This document shows positions 17,354-25,575 of a stretch of 64,000 bases of DNA, piece by piece. Numbering within the stretch: position 1 is the first letter of the stretch; every line of letters begins with the position of its first letter. The stretch is from Nocardia jiangxiensis NBRC 101359. GTDB lineage: Bacteria > Actinomycetota > Actinomycetes > Mycobacteriales > Mycobacteriaceae. The translations under genes and the position numbers were made by a program. The stretch covers positions 24,931 through 88,930 of the forward strand of contig NZ_BAGB01000045.1 of NCBI RefSeq assembly GCF_000308615.1, written 5' to 3'. The notes below the pieces were generated by a model. It had not been told where the DNA came from. It worked only from the letters and a program-made list of their open reading frames with translations, and ran no database searches.

Positions 17354-18604
17354 CTACTGTGCGGTCTCGCCCAGGTCCAGGTCGTCGAGCCCGACCAGAT
17401 CGTGGCCCATGCGGTCGCGCTTGGTGCGCAGGTATCGCAGGTTCTCGGCGTTGGCGCGCACCGGCATCGGCACCCGCTCGGTGATGCTCAGACCGTAGCC
17501 GTCCAGGCCGACGCGCTTGGCCGGATTGTTGGTCAGCAGGCGCATCGAGGCGATGCCGAGATCGACCAGGATCTGCGCGCCGGTGCCGTAGTCGCGCGCG
17601 TCGGCGGGCAGGCCCAGCTCGATATTCGCATCGACGGTGTCGTGTCCGTTGTCCTGCAGCTGATAGGCCTGCAGCTTGTGCATCAGGCCGATGCCGCGGC
17701 CCTCGTGCCCGCGCATGTAGAGCACCACGCCGCGGCCTTCGGCGGCGACCATCTCCATCGCCGCGTGCAACTGCGGGCCGCAGTCGCACCGCAGCGAGCC
17801 GAACACGTCGCCGGTGAGGCACTCCGAATGCACCCGCACCAGGACGTCCTCGCCGCCGTCCACCGCGACGTCACCGAGTACCAGCGCGACGTGTTCGACC
17901 TCGTCGTAGATGCTCTTGTAGCCGACGGCCTTGAAATCGCCGTAGCGAGTGGGGATCCGCGCCTCGGCGATCCGCTCCACCTGCTTCTCGTGCTTGCGCC
18001 GCCAGGCGATCATGTCGGCGATGGAGATCAGCGCCAGCTCGTGCTCGTCGGCGAAGACCCGCAACTCCTCGGTGCGGGCCATATCGCCCTCGTTCTTCTG
18101 ACTGACGATCTCGCAGATCACGCCCGCCGGGGAGAGCCCGGCCAGGCGGGCCAGATCCACCGCGGCCTCGGTGTGCCCGGGGCGGCGCAGCACGCCACCT
18201 TCCTTGGCGCGCAACGGAACCACGTGCCCGGGACGGTTGAACTGATCGGCGGTGGCCGACGGGTCGGCGAGCAGGCGCATGGTCCGCGCGCGGTCGGCGC
18301 CGGAGATACCCGTGGTGACGCCCTCGCGCGCATCCACCGACACGGTGTAGGCGGTGCCGTGCTTGTCCTGGTTGATCGAGTACATCGGCGGCAGGCCCAG
18401 ACGGTCGCAGTCGATGCCGGTCAGCGGCACACAGATGTAACCGGAGGTGTAGCGGATCATGAAGGCCACCAGTTCGGGGGTGGCCTTCTCCGCGGCGAAG
18501 ATGAGGTCGCCCTCGTTCTCGCGGCCCTCGTCGTCGACGACGACGACCGCTTTACCGGCGGCGATATCGGCGACTGCGCGCTCGATGGTGTCGAACCTGG
18601 TCAC
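17354..18604 (-). CDS. ribBA: Bifunctional 3,4-dihydroxy-2-butanone-4-phosphate synthase / GTP cyclohydrolase II
   Basis: 416 aa from the GTG at 18604, which has GGAG ten bases upstream; an in-frame TTG at 18637 is the only earlier start and is less likely. The N-terminal DHBP synthase half (about 1-200) has DDEGRENEGDLIFAAE and RPGHVVPLRAKEGGVL. The C-terminal GTP cyclohydrolase II half has the zinc site HSECLTGDVFGSLRCDCG and RGHEGRGIGL. It provides both inputs of riboflavin synthesis: dihydroxybutanone phosphate from ribulose 5-P and the pyrimidine from GTP. It lies 75 nt downstream of ribE and 126 nt upstream of ribH in the same operon. Confidence 0.97.
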   Translation of the reverse strand: MTRFDTIERAVADIAAGKAVVVVDDEGRENEGDLIFAAEKATPELVAFMIRYTSGYICVPLTGIDCDRLGLPPMYSINQDKHGTAYTVSVDAREGVTTGISGADRARTMRLLADPSATADQFNRPGHVVPLRAKEGGVLRRPGHTEAAVDLARLAGLSPAGVICEIVSQKNEGDMARTEELRVFADEHELALISIADMIAWRRKHEKQVERIAEARIPTRYGDFKAVGYKSIYDEVEHVALVLGDVAVDGGEDVLVRVHSECLTGDVFGSLRCDCGPQLHAAMEMVAAEGRGVVLYMRGHEGRGIGLMHKLQAYQLQDNGHDTVDANIELGLPADARDYGTGAQILVDLGIASMRLLTNNPAKRVGLDGYGLSITERVPMPVRANAENLRYLRTKRDRMGHDLVGLDDLDLGETAQ

Positions 18605-18679
18605 GTCTGCTGTGCTCCGTCTCGATATGGATGCCAATTACAGTACGGCGTCGGGCAGCTGGGTTGTTCGCCACCCGAA

Positions 18680-19300
18680 CTATCCGCGCTGCATGAGCCG
18701 CTCCACGTATTTCGCGATGATGTCCACCTCGAGGTTGACCGTGGCCCCTACCGGCGCGGACCCCAGCGTGGTGAGTTCACGGGTCGTCGGGATGAGCGAG
18801 ACCTCGAGCCAGTCGAGGTGACCAGCCTCACCCTCGGTATCCGTGCCGATACCCGACACCGTCAGCGAGATGCCGTCGATGGTGATCGAGCCCTTCTCCA
18901 CGACGTAGCGGGCCAGCGCATCGGGCACCGAGACGCGCACGACCTCCCAGTTCTCCTGCGGGCTGCGCGAGAGGATGACGCCGGTGCCGTCGACGTGGCC
19001 CTGCACGATGTGCCCGCCGAGGCGGCTGTCGACCGCCGCGGCGCGCTCGAGGTTGACGTTCGCGCCGAGATCGAGTGTGCCGATGCTGGATCGGTTGAGC
19101 GTCTCGCCCATCACGTCGGTGGTGAAGCTGTCGCCGTCGACGACGTCGACGACGGTCAGGCACACACCGTTCACCGCGATGGAGTCGCCGTGCCGGGCAT
19201 CGGAGGTCACGAGCTTGCCTCGAATGGTCAGCCGCGCCGCATCGGCCAGCGGCTCGACCGCCACGATTTCGCCGAGTTCCTCGACGATGCCTGTGAACAT
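18680..19300 (-). CDS. ribE: Riboflavin synthase (alpha chain)
   Basis: 206 aa from the ATG at 19300, with AAGGAGAG upstream. MFTGIVEELGEIV is the invariant riboflavin-synthase N-terminus. Two lumazine-binding barrels repeat: GDSIAVNGVCLTVVDV in the first and KGSITIDGISLTVSGI in the second, as expected. It dismutates two lumazine molecules to riboflavin plus the pyrimidine intermediate. First gene of ribE-ribBA-ribH-PH. The mycobacterial ribD (deaminase/reductase) and the P55/lprG genes that normally precede it are missing here. Confidence 0.97.
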   Translation of the reverse strand: MFTGIVEELGEIVAVEPLADAARLTIRGKLVTSDARHGDSIAVNGVCLTVVDVVDGDSFTTDVMGETLNRSSIGTLDLGANVNLERAAAVDSRLGGHIVQGHVDGTGVILSRSPQENWEVVRVSVPDALARYVVEKGSITIDGISLTVSGIGTDTEGEAGHLDWLEVSLIPTTRELTTLGSAPVGATVNLEVDIIAKYVERLMQRG

Positions 19301-19814
19301 GCCCGCTCTCCTTCTCACCCGGTACCCGCCTTCGGCAACACCCCGGACCGCGGGCGATATTCCCTGCCGGACCGGTGCGTCCTCAGCCTAACCAGGCGGA
19401 TCCGGCCGCGGTACCTCGCCGTCCCGCTCCACGGACTCCGGACCGCCAGACCGGCGGATCCGGCCGGAAGCCGACACCACGACCGGACCGATACCGGCAG
19501 GCCGAACATCGCTGCGGAATTCGTGGCGGAATCGGGAAATACCCATGCGAATTCTGCGCGAATTATGATGATCGGTATCAATCGCGGCAATTTATCGAAG
19601 CATCCGATCGATATACCGGGCCGGACAACGGCTCAGCAGCCCTATGTACCCATTTCGCGACGCGCTCACACCTCAGGCTTGCGTTTCGATCCGATCGGCA
19701 GCAGCATTGTTATGCAGTTGATTCCCACGGTTCATTTCACGTTCCGGCCGGAGGGAAATCGGGGTTCGCCCAGGCCGGAGCAGGGTTGACCGACTACACA
19801 GACGGGGGTGCGGC
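19301..19814. other. Non-coding gap upstream of ribE and of the 155-aa gene
   Basis: 514 nt between divergent genes. I see no conserved FMN-riboswitch core and no credible gene. The stretch 19540-19760 is clearly lower in GC than its surroundings, with several AATT/TATGATG words, and probably carries the promoters for both directions. It marks the place where mycobacteria have ribD and neighbours. Confidence 0.6.
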
Positions 19815-20282
19815 GTGACAATTATTCTCGATTCGACACTCGAAATTCGGTGTGTGCAATATTGCTCTGAATCCCACCTGCCCGCCTGGGTCGACCCGGC
19901 GTCGCACCACATCCTGCTCGAGGTCGGCTCCCGCTACGGCGCCATCACCATGCCGGCAGACCTCGGCGAACGCGTTCAACAGCGGCTCGAACGGGACGGC
20001 GTCGCCGGACCGGTCGTCCACCATCCCCGCGCCCGCCGCTGGACGTTCATCACCGGTCCGGGCAGCCCGAGTACCGCGGTCGCGGCCGAATTGTTCCGGC
20101 TCTACACGACGGTGGCCTGCGCGGGCAGCCCAGTGGTGCTGCCCTCGGCGGACGACGAGCGCACCGGATACCGGGTCTGGGTCCAGCCACCGGGCGGGGG
20201 CGATGCGGTGCCGCCGCTGGAGACGGTGATCGAGGCCGCGCGGACCGAGTCCGGCGCGGCGGGTCGAGCGCAGCGTCCGTGA
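19815..20282 (+). CDS. Hypothetical protein
   Basis: 155 aa, GTG start with GGGGG upstream. No confident family. The middle part (LEVGSRYGAITMPADLGERV, then RRWTFITGPGSP) loosely recalls small actinobacterial proteins related to the N-terminal part of bifunctional primase/polymerase-like regulators, but no catalytic residues can be assigned. There are no membrane segments and no signal peptide. The first 20 codons are lower in GC than the rest. The gene occupies the position of ribD in the otherwise conserved rpe-rib order and faces rpe (13 nt between stops). It is more likely a lineage-specific gene than a riboflavin enzyme. Confidence 0.7.
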   Translation: MTIILDSTLEIRCVQYCSESHLPAWVDPASHHILLEVGSRYGAITMPADLGERVQQRLERDGVAGPVVHHPRARRWTFITGPGSPSTAVAAELFRLYTTVACAGSPVVLPSADDERTGYRVWVQPPGGGDAVPPLETVIEAARTESGAAGRAQRP

Positions 20283-20295
20283 GTCCGCCGGTCGG

Positions 20296-21021
20296 CTAGC
20301 GTCCGGCCTGGATCGCCTTGCGGCGCAACGCTTCCACGGTCGCGGCCCGATCGGTGGTGCCGTAGACCGCGGATCCGGCGACGAAACAATCCACGCCCGC
20401 CTCGGCGGACTGCTCGATGGTGTCCATATTGATGCCGCCGTCGATCTCCACCACCAGGCGCAGCTCGCCGGAGTCCACCAGACGACGCACGGTGCGCGCC
20501 TTGTCCAGGACGTGCGCGATGAACGATTGGCCGCCGAAACCGGGCTCGACGCTCATCACCAGCAGGGTGTCGAAATTCCGCAGGATCTCCAGATACGGCT
20601 CGATCGGGGTGTTCGGCTTGACCGCCAGCCCCGCCTTGCCGCCCGCCGCGTGGATATCGCGCGCCACCGCGACCGGATCGTCGGTCGCCTCGGCGTGGAA
20701 GGTGACGTTGTACACTCCCGCCTCCGCGTACGGCGGGGCCCAACGACCCGGGTCGGTGATCATCAGATGGCAGTCCAGCGGCAGGTCCGTCGCCTTCAGC
20801 AGGCTCTGCACCACGGGCAGGCCCAGGGTCAGATTCGGCACGAAGTGGTTGTCCATCACATCGACGTGCACCCAGTCCGCACCCACGATCTCCGCGGTAT
20901 CCCTGGCGAGATTCGCGAAGTCGGCGGACAGGATCGAGGGCGCGATCATCGGGGCCGGACGGTGGAACTCCGTCTCGGTGCGCGGGGCGGTGTCGGTACT
21001 GGAAGCGTCGGAGGCGGGCAC
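20296..21021 (-). CDS. rpe: Ribulose-phosphate 3-epimerase
   Basis: 241 aa. It interconverts ribulose 5-P and xylulose 5-P in the pentose phosphate pathway. The TIM-barrel motifs are APSILSADFANL, VDVMDNHFVPNLTLG (metal His/Asp), PLDCHLMITDP, SVEPGFGGQSF and EIDGGINMDTI. The usual Gly in DVMDGHF is Asn here. The GTG at 21021 is used; TACACT at 21034-21029 on the minus strand is a -10 hexamer placed so that transcription would begin at or beside the GTG, suggesting a leaderless mRNA. An internal ATG (20949) begins directly at IAPSIL and would be too short at the N-terminus. Confidence 0.95.
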   Translation of the reverse strand: MPASDASSTDTAPRTETEFHRPAPMIAPSILSADFANLARDTAEIVGADWVHVDVMDNHFVPNLTLGLPVVQSLLKATDLPLDCHLMITDPGRWAPPYAEAGVYNVTFHAEATDDPVAVARDIHAAGGKAGLAVKPNTPIEPYLEILRNFDTLLVMSVEPGFGGQSFIAHVLDKARTVRRLVDSGELRLVVEIDGGINMDTIEQSAEAGVDCFVAGSAVYGTTDRAATVEALRRKAIQAGR

Positions 21022-21028
21022 AGCGCGA

Positions 21029-21034
21029 AGTGTA
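21029..21034 (-). promoter_or_regulatory. rpe: Candidate -10 element of rpe (leaderless)
   Basis: TACACT on the minus strand lies 7-8 nt before the GTG start codon, the spacing expected for a leaderless transcript. No good -35 is visible, which is common in this order. Confidence 0.4.
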
Positions 21035-21168
21035 GCGGCCCGGCATCACCCGCCGGGCCCGGCCGCCGCAGCCCGACCCTTGCATCGGCCGTATGCGACG
21101 GCACACCTTTCACCCCGCTCACGAGTACCGCGAATTCGGCCACGGATTCGATTGTGGCCGGGTTGTTT

Positions 21169-21174
21169 GGGTAG
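21169..21174 (+). promoter_or_regulatory. Candidate SigF-type -10 (GGGTAG) upstream of usfX
   Basis: GGGTAG at 21169-21174 matches the GGGTA core of mycobacterial SigF promoters. GATTG at 21150-21154, 14 nt upstream, is a poor match to the GGTTT -35. The start codon GTG at 21185 follows closely, so autoregulation of usfX-sigF by SigF with a very short leader is plausible. Confidence 0.4.
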
Positions 21175-21184
21175 CCTTCACCTT

Positions 21185-21607
21185 GTGATCAATATTTCGG
21201 CGGAACAGGGACTGCGCGGCACCCCGGTGGAGATCGGCGTGGCTGCGGCCGTGTCGCAACTCCCGATTGTGCGCGGGCTCGCCGAAACCCTGGTTCTCCT
21301 CAGCGATTTCACCCTCGACGAGGTGGCCGACGTGCGCCTGGCGGTCGACGAGGTGTGCTCGACACTGATCGGCCTCGCAGCCCCCGACACCACCCTGCAG
21401 TGCCGATTCTCCGTCGGCGATACGGATCTGGTTGTGCGCGTGCGCGGTATCGCCGCCCTGGAGGGCCTACCCGACCAGCGCAGCTTCGGCTGGCACGTGC
21501 TGCGCACCCTCACCGACCAGGTGCAGGCCACGCAGGATCCCTTCGACCAGCTCGCTTCCGGCTACCCGACGATCGTGGAATTCCGGCGGGCCCGGGGGAA
21601 GGCATAG
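21185..21607 (+). CDS. usfX: Anti-sigma F factor UsfX/RsbW-like kinase-fold protein
   Basis: 140 aa, GTG start. It has the GHKL ATPase fold of anti-sigma factors: DEVADVRLAVDEVCSTLIGL matches the N-box region of mycobacterial UsfX/RsbW, where the usual Asn is replaced. The C-terminal RSFGWHVLRTLTDQVQA also matches. It should hold SigF inactive until released by anti-anti-sigma factors, none of which are encoded nearby. Its stop overlaps the sigF GTG (TAGTG), giving tight stoichiometric coupling. Confidence 0.92.
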   Translation: MINISAEQGLRGTPVEIGVAAAVSQLPIVRGLAETLVLLSDFTLDEVADVRLAVDEVCSTLIGLAAPDTTLQCRFSVGDTDLVVRVRGIAALEGLPDQRSFGWHVLRTLTDQVQATQDPFDQLASGYPTIVEFRRARGKA

Positions 21608-22530
21608 TGGCGGACGAGGACACCGTGTTCGAATCCGACGACGCCGTGGCATCTCCCGATCCGCAAGCCCCGAAGGACACGACCCCCGCCGGCGACCGCA
21701 AGCCTGGGGAGCCCGAGGAGACCACGTCCGAGGAGGAGGTGGCCGCCGACGAGGTCGAGGAGGTCACCCAGTCCGTTTCCGGATACGACGACGTCGCAAT
21801 CCTTTTCGAGCGACTGGCCGCTACCGAGGAGGGCAGCGCGCGGCACGGGGAGTTGCGTTCCCAGCTGATCAGCCGGTGCATCCCGCTGGCCGATCACATC
21901 GCGCGCAAGTTCAGCGGTCGCGGTGAGCCTTTCGACGATCTGACCCAGGTCGCCCGGGTCGGGCTGGTGCACGCGGTGGACCGGTTCGACATCTCGCGCG
22001 GCTCGAACTTCCTGTCCTTCGCGGTGCCCACGATCATGGGCGAGGTGCGGCGCTATTTCCGCGACAACACCTGGGCGATGCGAGTTCCCCGCCGGGTCAA
22101 GGAGACTCATCTGCGCATCGGCTCGGCGATCGACGCGCTGTCGCAGTCGCTGGGCCGCTCCCCCACCGCCAAGGAGATCGCCGCCGAACTCGACATCGAT
22201 CCGGACGAGGTGACCCAGGCGGTCATCGCCGGTAATGCGTACCAGCCCAGTTCGATCGACGCGGTGTCGGTGGGCCGCGACACCGAGGCATCGCTGCTGG
22301 ACACCCTCGGCGAGGAGGAGTCCCAGTTCGACCGGGTCGAGGAGTACGTGGCCATCCGGCCGCTGCTGGCCGGACTCCCCGAACGCGAGCGCCGCATCCT
22401 GACCATGCGTTTCTTCGAGTCGATGACCCAGACGCAGATCGCCCAGCGGATGGGCATCTCACAGATGCACGTCTCCCGCATCCTCGCGAAAACCCTTGCG
22501 CGCCTGCGGGAACAGACCTCCCGCGAATAG
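21607..22530 (+). CDS. sigF: RNA polymerase sigma factor SigF (SigB/SigF/SigG group)
   Basis: 307 aa from the GTG at 21607. A long acidic N-terminal tail (about residues 1-55, Glu/Asp/Pro rich) precedes the sigma domains: region 2 (DDLTQVARVGLVHAVDRFD, FLSFAVPTIMGEVRRYFRD), region 3 (GRSPTAKEIAAELDIDPDEV) and region 4 HTH (MTQTQIAQRMGISQMHVSRI). Group 3 sigma factors of this type drive general stress and stationary-phase genes in mycobacteria. The upstream usfX overlap shows the canonical partner-switching module. The acidic tail is longer than in M. tuberculosis SigF. Confidence 0.95.
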   Translation: MADEDTVFESDDAVASPDPQAPKDTTPAGDRKPGEPEETTSEEEVAADEVEEVTQSVSGYDDVAILFERLAATEEGSARHGELRSQLISRCIPLADHIARKFSGRGEPFDDLTQVARVGLVHAVDRFDISRGSNFLSFAVPTIMGEVRRYFRDNTWAMRVPRRVKETHLRIGSAIDALSQSLGRSPTAKEIAAELDIDPDEVTQAVIAGNAYQPSSIDAVSVGRDTEASLLDTLGEEESQFDRVEEYVAIRPLLAGLPERERRILTMRFFESMTQTQIAQRMGISQMHVSRILAKTLARLREQTSRE

Positions 22531-22551
22531 TGGCTCCCCCTCTCCGCGCCG

Positions 22552-22896
22552 TCAGAGCGCGTCGGAGAGTTCGTTCATCAGGCGGCGTTTGGAGCGGGCG
22601 CCGACCAGGGTGCGGATCGGGGCGCCGTTGCGGAACAGCATGAGGGTGGGCATGGACAGCACGGCGTAGGCCGCGGTCGTGACGGGGTTGGCGTCGACGT
22701 CGAGTTGGACGACCGTGAGGCGGCCGGACTGTTCGGCGGCGATCTCGGTCAGGACCGGCTCGATCATCCGGCAGGGCGGGCACCAGTGCGCGGTGAACTC
22801 GACCAGGACCGGGAGCGAGGCGTCCAGCACCGTCCGGGCGAAGGTCGCGTCGGACACGGCGGTCAGGCCGGTGGTCGTATCAGTGTTCGTCATCAT
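22552..22896 (-). CDS. trxA: Thioredoxin
   Basis: 114 aa from the ATG at 22896. The active site is WCPPC in VLVEFTAHWCPPCRMIEPV, a CPPC variant of the usual CGPC. The cis-Pro is in SMPTLMLF. It reduces protein disulfides in the cytosol. The start overlaps the end of the MerR gene by 17 nt, so the two are an operon; the MerR regulator with several Cys likely controls this thioredoxin in response to redox or thiol-reactive compounds. CPPC raises the redox potential compared with CGPC, so this may be a specialised rather than the main thioredoxin. Confidence 0.93.
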   Translation of the reverse strand: MMTNTDTTTGLTAVSDATFARTVLDASLPVLVEFTAHWCPPCRMIEPVLTEIAAEQSGRLTVVQLDVDANPVTTAAYAVLSMPTLMLFRNGAPIRTLVGARSKRRLMNELSDAL

Positions 22897-23338
22897 CTTC
22901 TCCGGGTATCGGTGTATTCGAGGGTTGACGGTCGCAATCGGAGGCGGACAGCGGCGGGCCGAACTCGCATCGCGGCAGTTCGGGGGCCGCTGATTCGACA
23001 CCGGCCAACTGGGCGGCGATCCAACCCCGCACCCCGTGCAACTGCCCGATCAGCTCGTCCAGTTCGCTCAGCTTGCGGCGGTAGACCTCCGCCGAGGACG
23101 GACACGCATCACCCGTCGGGTGGCCCGCGCGCAGGCAGTCCACGAACGGCCGGATGTCCTCCAGCTCGAATCCGCAGTCCTGCAACGTGCGGATCTGCCG
23201 CAGGATCGTCAGATCCGCCTCGTCGTAGCTGCGGTACCCGCTGGCGTCGCGCCGCGTGGTCAGCAGGCCGCGTGATTCGTAGTAGCGCAACGCCCGCGGC
23301 GTCGTGGACGCCCGCCGGGCCAGTTCGCCGATCCGCAT
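22880..23338 (-). CDS. MerR-family transcriptional regulator
   Basis: 152 aa. The N-terminal HTH, MRIGELARRASTTPRALRYY, followed by ESRGLLTTRRDASGYRSY, is the MerR signature. A dimerisation coiled coil spans about residues 75-115. Cysteines occur at DCGFELE, VDCLRAG, GDACPSS, RCEFG and SDCD, so a metal- or thiol-sensing role is possible. The gene is first in a two-gene operon with trxA. An inverted repeat GTTGAC-N6-GTCAAC lies 57 nt upstream and probably forms its operator. Confidence 0.92.
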   Translation of the reverse strand: MRIGELARRASTTPRALRYYESRGLLTTRRDASGYRSYDEADLTILRQIRTLQDCGFELEDIRPFVDCLRAGHPTGDACPSSAEVYRRKLSELDELIGQLHGVRGWIAAQLAGVESAAPELPRCEFGPPLSASDCDRQPSNTPIPGEDDDEH

Positions 23339-23395
23339 TCGTACTCCTCCCGGCCCGCATCCACCTGCGATGCGGCGCCGTATCCGACGGTAGAG

Positions 23396-23413
23396 GTTGA
23401 CGCCGAGGTCAAC
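23396..23413. promoter_or_regulatory. Inverted repeat, candidate MerR operator
   Basis: GTTGAC at 23396-23401 and GTCAAC at 23408-23413 are perfect inverted halves separated by 6 nt, in the gap between divergent merR-trxA and nadE. On the minus strand it overlaps a TTGAC -35-like word, as expected for a MerR-type promoter. No second site was seen. Confidence 0.5.
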
Positions 23414-23481
23414 GCAACCGCTCGGGTGCCGTAGATTTCAGCACGATCATGATCACCGCACCGCGGGTAAGGGGTTGTGGA

Positions 23482-25554
23482 ATGCAGCTGCCGTTCGATT
23501 CGCTGTACCGGCACGGATTCGCCCGGGTGGCGGTGGCGGTGCCGCCGGTGCGGGTCGCCGATCCGGCCCACAACGCCGAGCAGACCCTCGCGCTCGCACG
23601 GCGCGCGGCCGCGGACGGGGTGGTGCTGACCGTCTTCCCCGAACTCGGACTGTCCACCTACACCGCCGACGACCTGTTCCATTCCGACGCTCTGGATCAC
23701 GCCGTCGAGCAGGCGCTGCGGCGGATCGTCGAGGAGAGCACCGGTATCGACACGGTGCTCGTGGTGGGTGCGCCGGTGCGCGCGCAGGGGCGATTGTTCA
23801 ACTGCGGGATCGTGATCGACCGCGGCCGGATCCTGGGTGTCGCGCCCAAGAGCTACCTGCCCAATTATCGTGAGTTCTACGAGAAGCGGCAGTTCGCGGC
23901 GGCGCGTGAGTCGCTCGAGGATCGGATCACCGTGGCGGGACAGCGCGTTCCGTTCGGCGCGGATCTGCTGTTCACCGCGACGAACGTACCGGGATTCGTC
24001 TTCCACCTGGAGATCTGCGAGGACGGCTGGGTTCCCTTGCCGCCCAGCGGTTTCGCCGCTCTCGCGGGAGCCACGGTGCTGGTGAACCTGTCGGCGAGCA
24101 ATATCGTCGTCGGCAAGGCCGACTATCGCCGACAATTGTGCGCTTCGCATTCCGCGCGCTATATCGCGGCCTATCTGTATTCGGCAGCCGGATACGGCGA
24201 ATCCACCACCGATATGGCCTGGGACGGTCAGGCGCTGGTGTGCGAGAACGGCGAATTGCTCGCCGAGGGCGCGCGTTTCACCGAGAGCCCGCAACTGGTG
24301 ACCGCCGACGTGGATCTGCGCCGACTGGCCGCGGACCGGCTGCGGATGACCAGTTTCGCCGACACCGTGCACGACCACCACGACCGGCTGGCGAGCATGC
24401 GGCGCATCGACATCGAATTGCCGATCCCGGCGAAGGCGGTGACGTTGCGGCGCACCGTTCCTCGATTCCCTTATGTCCCGGCCGATTCCGCGGTGCGCAA
24501 CGAACGCTGCGCGGAAGTGCACCACATCCAGGTGGCGGGCCTGAGCACCCGGCTGGCCGCGACCGGATCACAGCGTGTGGTGATCGGCGTGTCCGGCGGA
24601 TTGGATTCGACGCTGGCACTGATCGTCGCGGTGCAGACGATGGACCGGCTGGGCCTGCCGCGCTCGAATGTACTGGCGTACACCATGCCCGGCTTCGCCA
24701 CCGGTTCGCGCACCCGCACCGACGCGCATCGGCTGATGCGGGCGCTGGGCGTCTCGGCACACGAGGTCGATATCAGGCCCTCGGCCACCCAGATGCTGCA
24801 CGATCTGAATCATCCTGCGGCCCAGGGCGTTCCGCAGTACGACGTGACCTACGAGAACGTACAGGCGGGCGAGCGCACCTCACATCTGTTCCGGCTGGCC
24901 AATCAGAACGGCGCGATAGTCATCGGCACCGGTGATCTGAGCGAACTGGCGCTGGGCTGGTGCACCTTCGGCGTCGGGGACCACATGGCGCACTACAGCG
25001 TCAACGCCTCGGTGCCCAAGACCCTGATCAAATATCTGATCGCCTGGACGGTACAGACCGGCGATCTCGGCCCGGACGCGGACGAGGTGTTGCGCTCGAT
25101 CCTGCGGACCGAGATCTCCCCCGAACTCGTACCCGTTGCGGCACAAGACGATCCGGCGTCGCAGGACCAGCCCGGCCAGAGTTCCGAGGCGGTGGTGGGC
25201 CCGTACGAACTACAGGACTTCCACCTGTACTACCTGCTGCGATTCGGCTATCTGCCCAGCCGCATCGCCTATCTGGCCCGGCACGCCTGGTCCGACCACA
25301 CCCGCGGGCCGTGGCCGGATCTGATTCCCGAGGACGACCGGCACGAATACGATCTGCCGACGATCAAGCACTGGCTGGCGGAATTCCTGCGCCGCTTCGT
25401 GCAGACCAGCCAGTTCAAACGCTCGACGCTGCCCAACGCGCCGAAGGTCGGTTCGGGTGGTTCACTGTCCCCGCGCGGTGACTGGCGCGCGCCCAGCGAT
25501 GCCGTCGCGACCGCGTGGCTGGACGAACTGGCGCAGAACGTCCCCGACGCCTGA
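23482..25554 (+). CDS. nadE: Glutamine-dependent NAD(+) synthetase
   Basis: 690 aa from the ATG at 23482; an in-frame ATG at 23449 would add 11 residues. The N-terminal nitrilase-type glutaminase (about 1-290) has the catalytic triad Glu in VFPELGLSTYT, Lys in APKSYLPNYREFYE and Cys in HLEICEDGWVP. The C-terminal synthetase (about 340-680) has the P-loop VVIGVSGGLDSTLAL and GTGDLSELALGWCTFGVGD. It amidates deamido-NAD using glutamine-derived ammonia and ATP, the last step of NAD synthesis. It closely parallels mycobacterial NadE along the full length. Monocistronic, divergent from merR-trxA. Confidence 0.97.
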   Translation: MQLPFDSLYRHGFARVAVAVPPVRVADPAHNAEQTLALARRAAADGVVLTVFPELGLSTYTADDLFHSDALDHAVEQALRRIVEESTGIDTVLVVGAPVRAQGRLFNCGIVIDRGRILGVAPKSYLPNYREFYEKRQFAAARESLEDRITVAGQRVPFGADLLFTATNVPGFVFHLEICEDGWVPLPPSGFAALAGATVLVNLSASNIVVGKADYRRQLCASHSARYIAAYLYSAAGYGESTTDMAWDGQALVCENGELLAEGARFTESPQLVTADVDLRRLAADRLRMTSFADTVHDHHDRLASMRRIDIELPIPAKAVTLRRTVPRFPYVPADSAVRNERCAEVHHIQVAGLSTRLAATGSQRVVIGVSGGLDSTLALIVAVQTMDRLGLPRSNVLAYTMPGFATGSRTRTDAHRLMRALGVSAHEVDIRPSATQMLHDLNHPAAQGVPQYDVTYENVQAGERTSHLFRLANQNGAIVIGTGDLSELALGWCTFGVGDHMAHYSVNASVPKTLIKYLIAWTVQTGDLGPDADEVLRSILRTEISPELVPVAAQDDPASQDQPGQSSEAVVGPYELQDFHLYYLLRFGYLPSRIAYLARHAWSDHTRGPWPDLIPEDDRHEYDLPTIKHWLAEFLRRFVQTSQFKRSTLPNAPKVGSGGSLSPRGDWRAPSDAVATAWLDELAQNVPDA

Positions 25555-25575
25555 GCCCGGTCGCGCGACGATCCG

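Noticed and set aside
19301..19814. FMN riboswitch upstream of ribE
   Set aside because: The conserved core with its GAAAUUC-type and paired GC blocks is not present on the minus strand.
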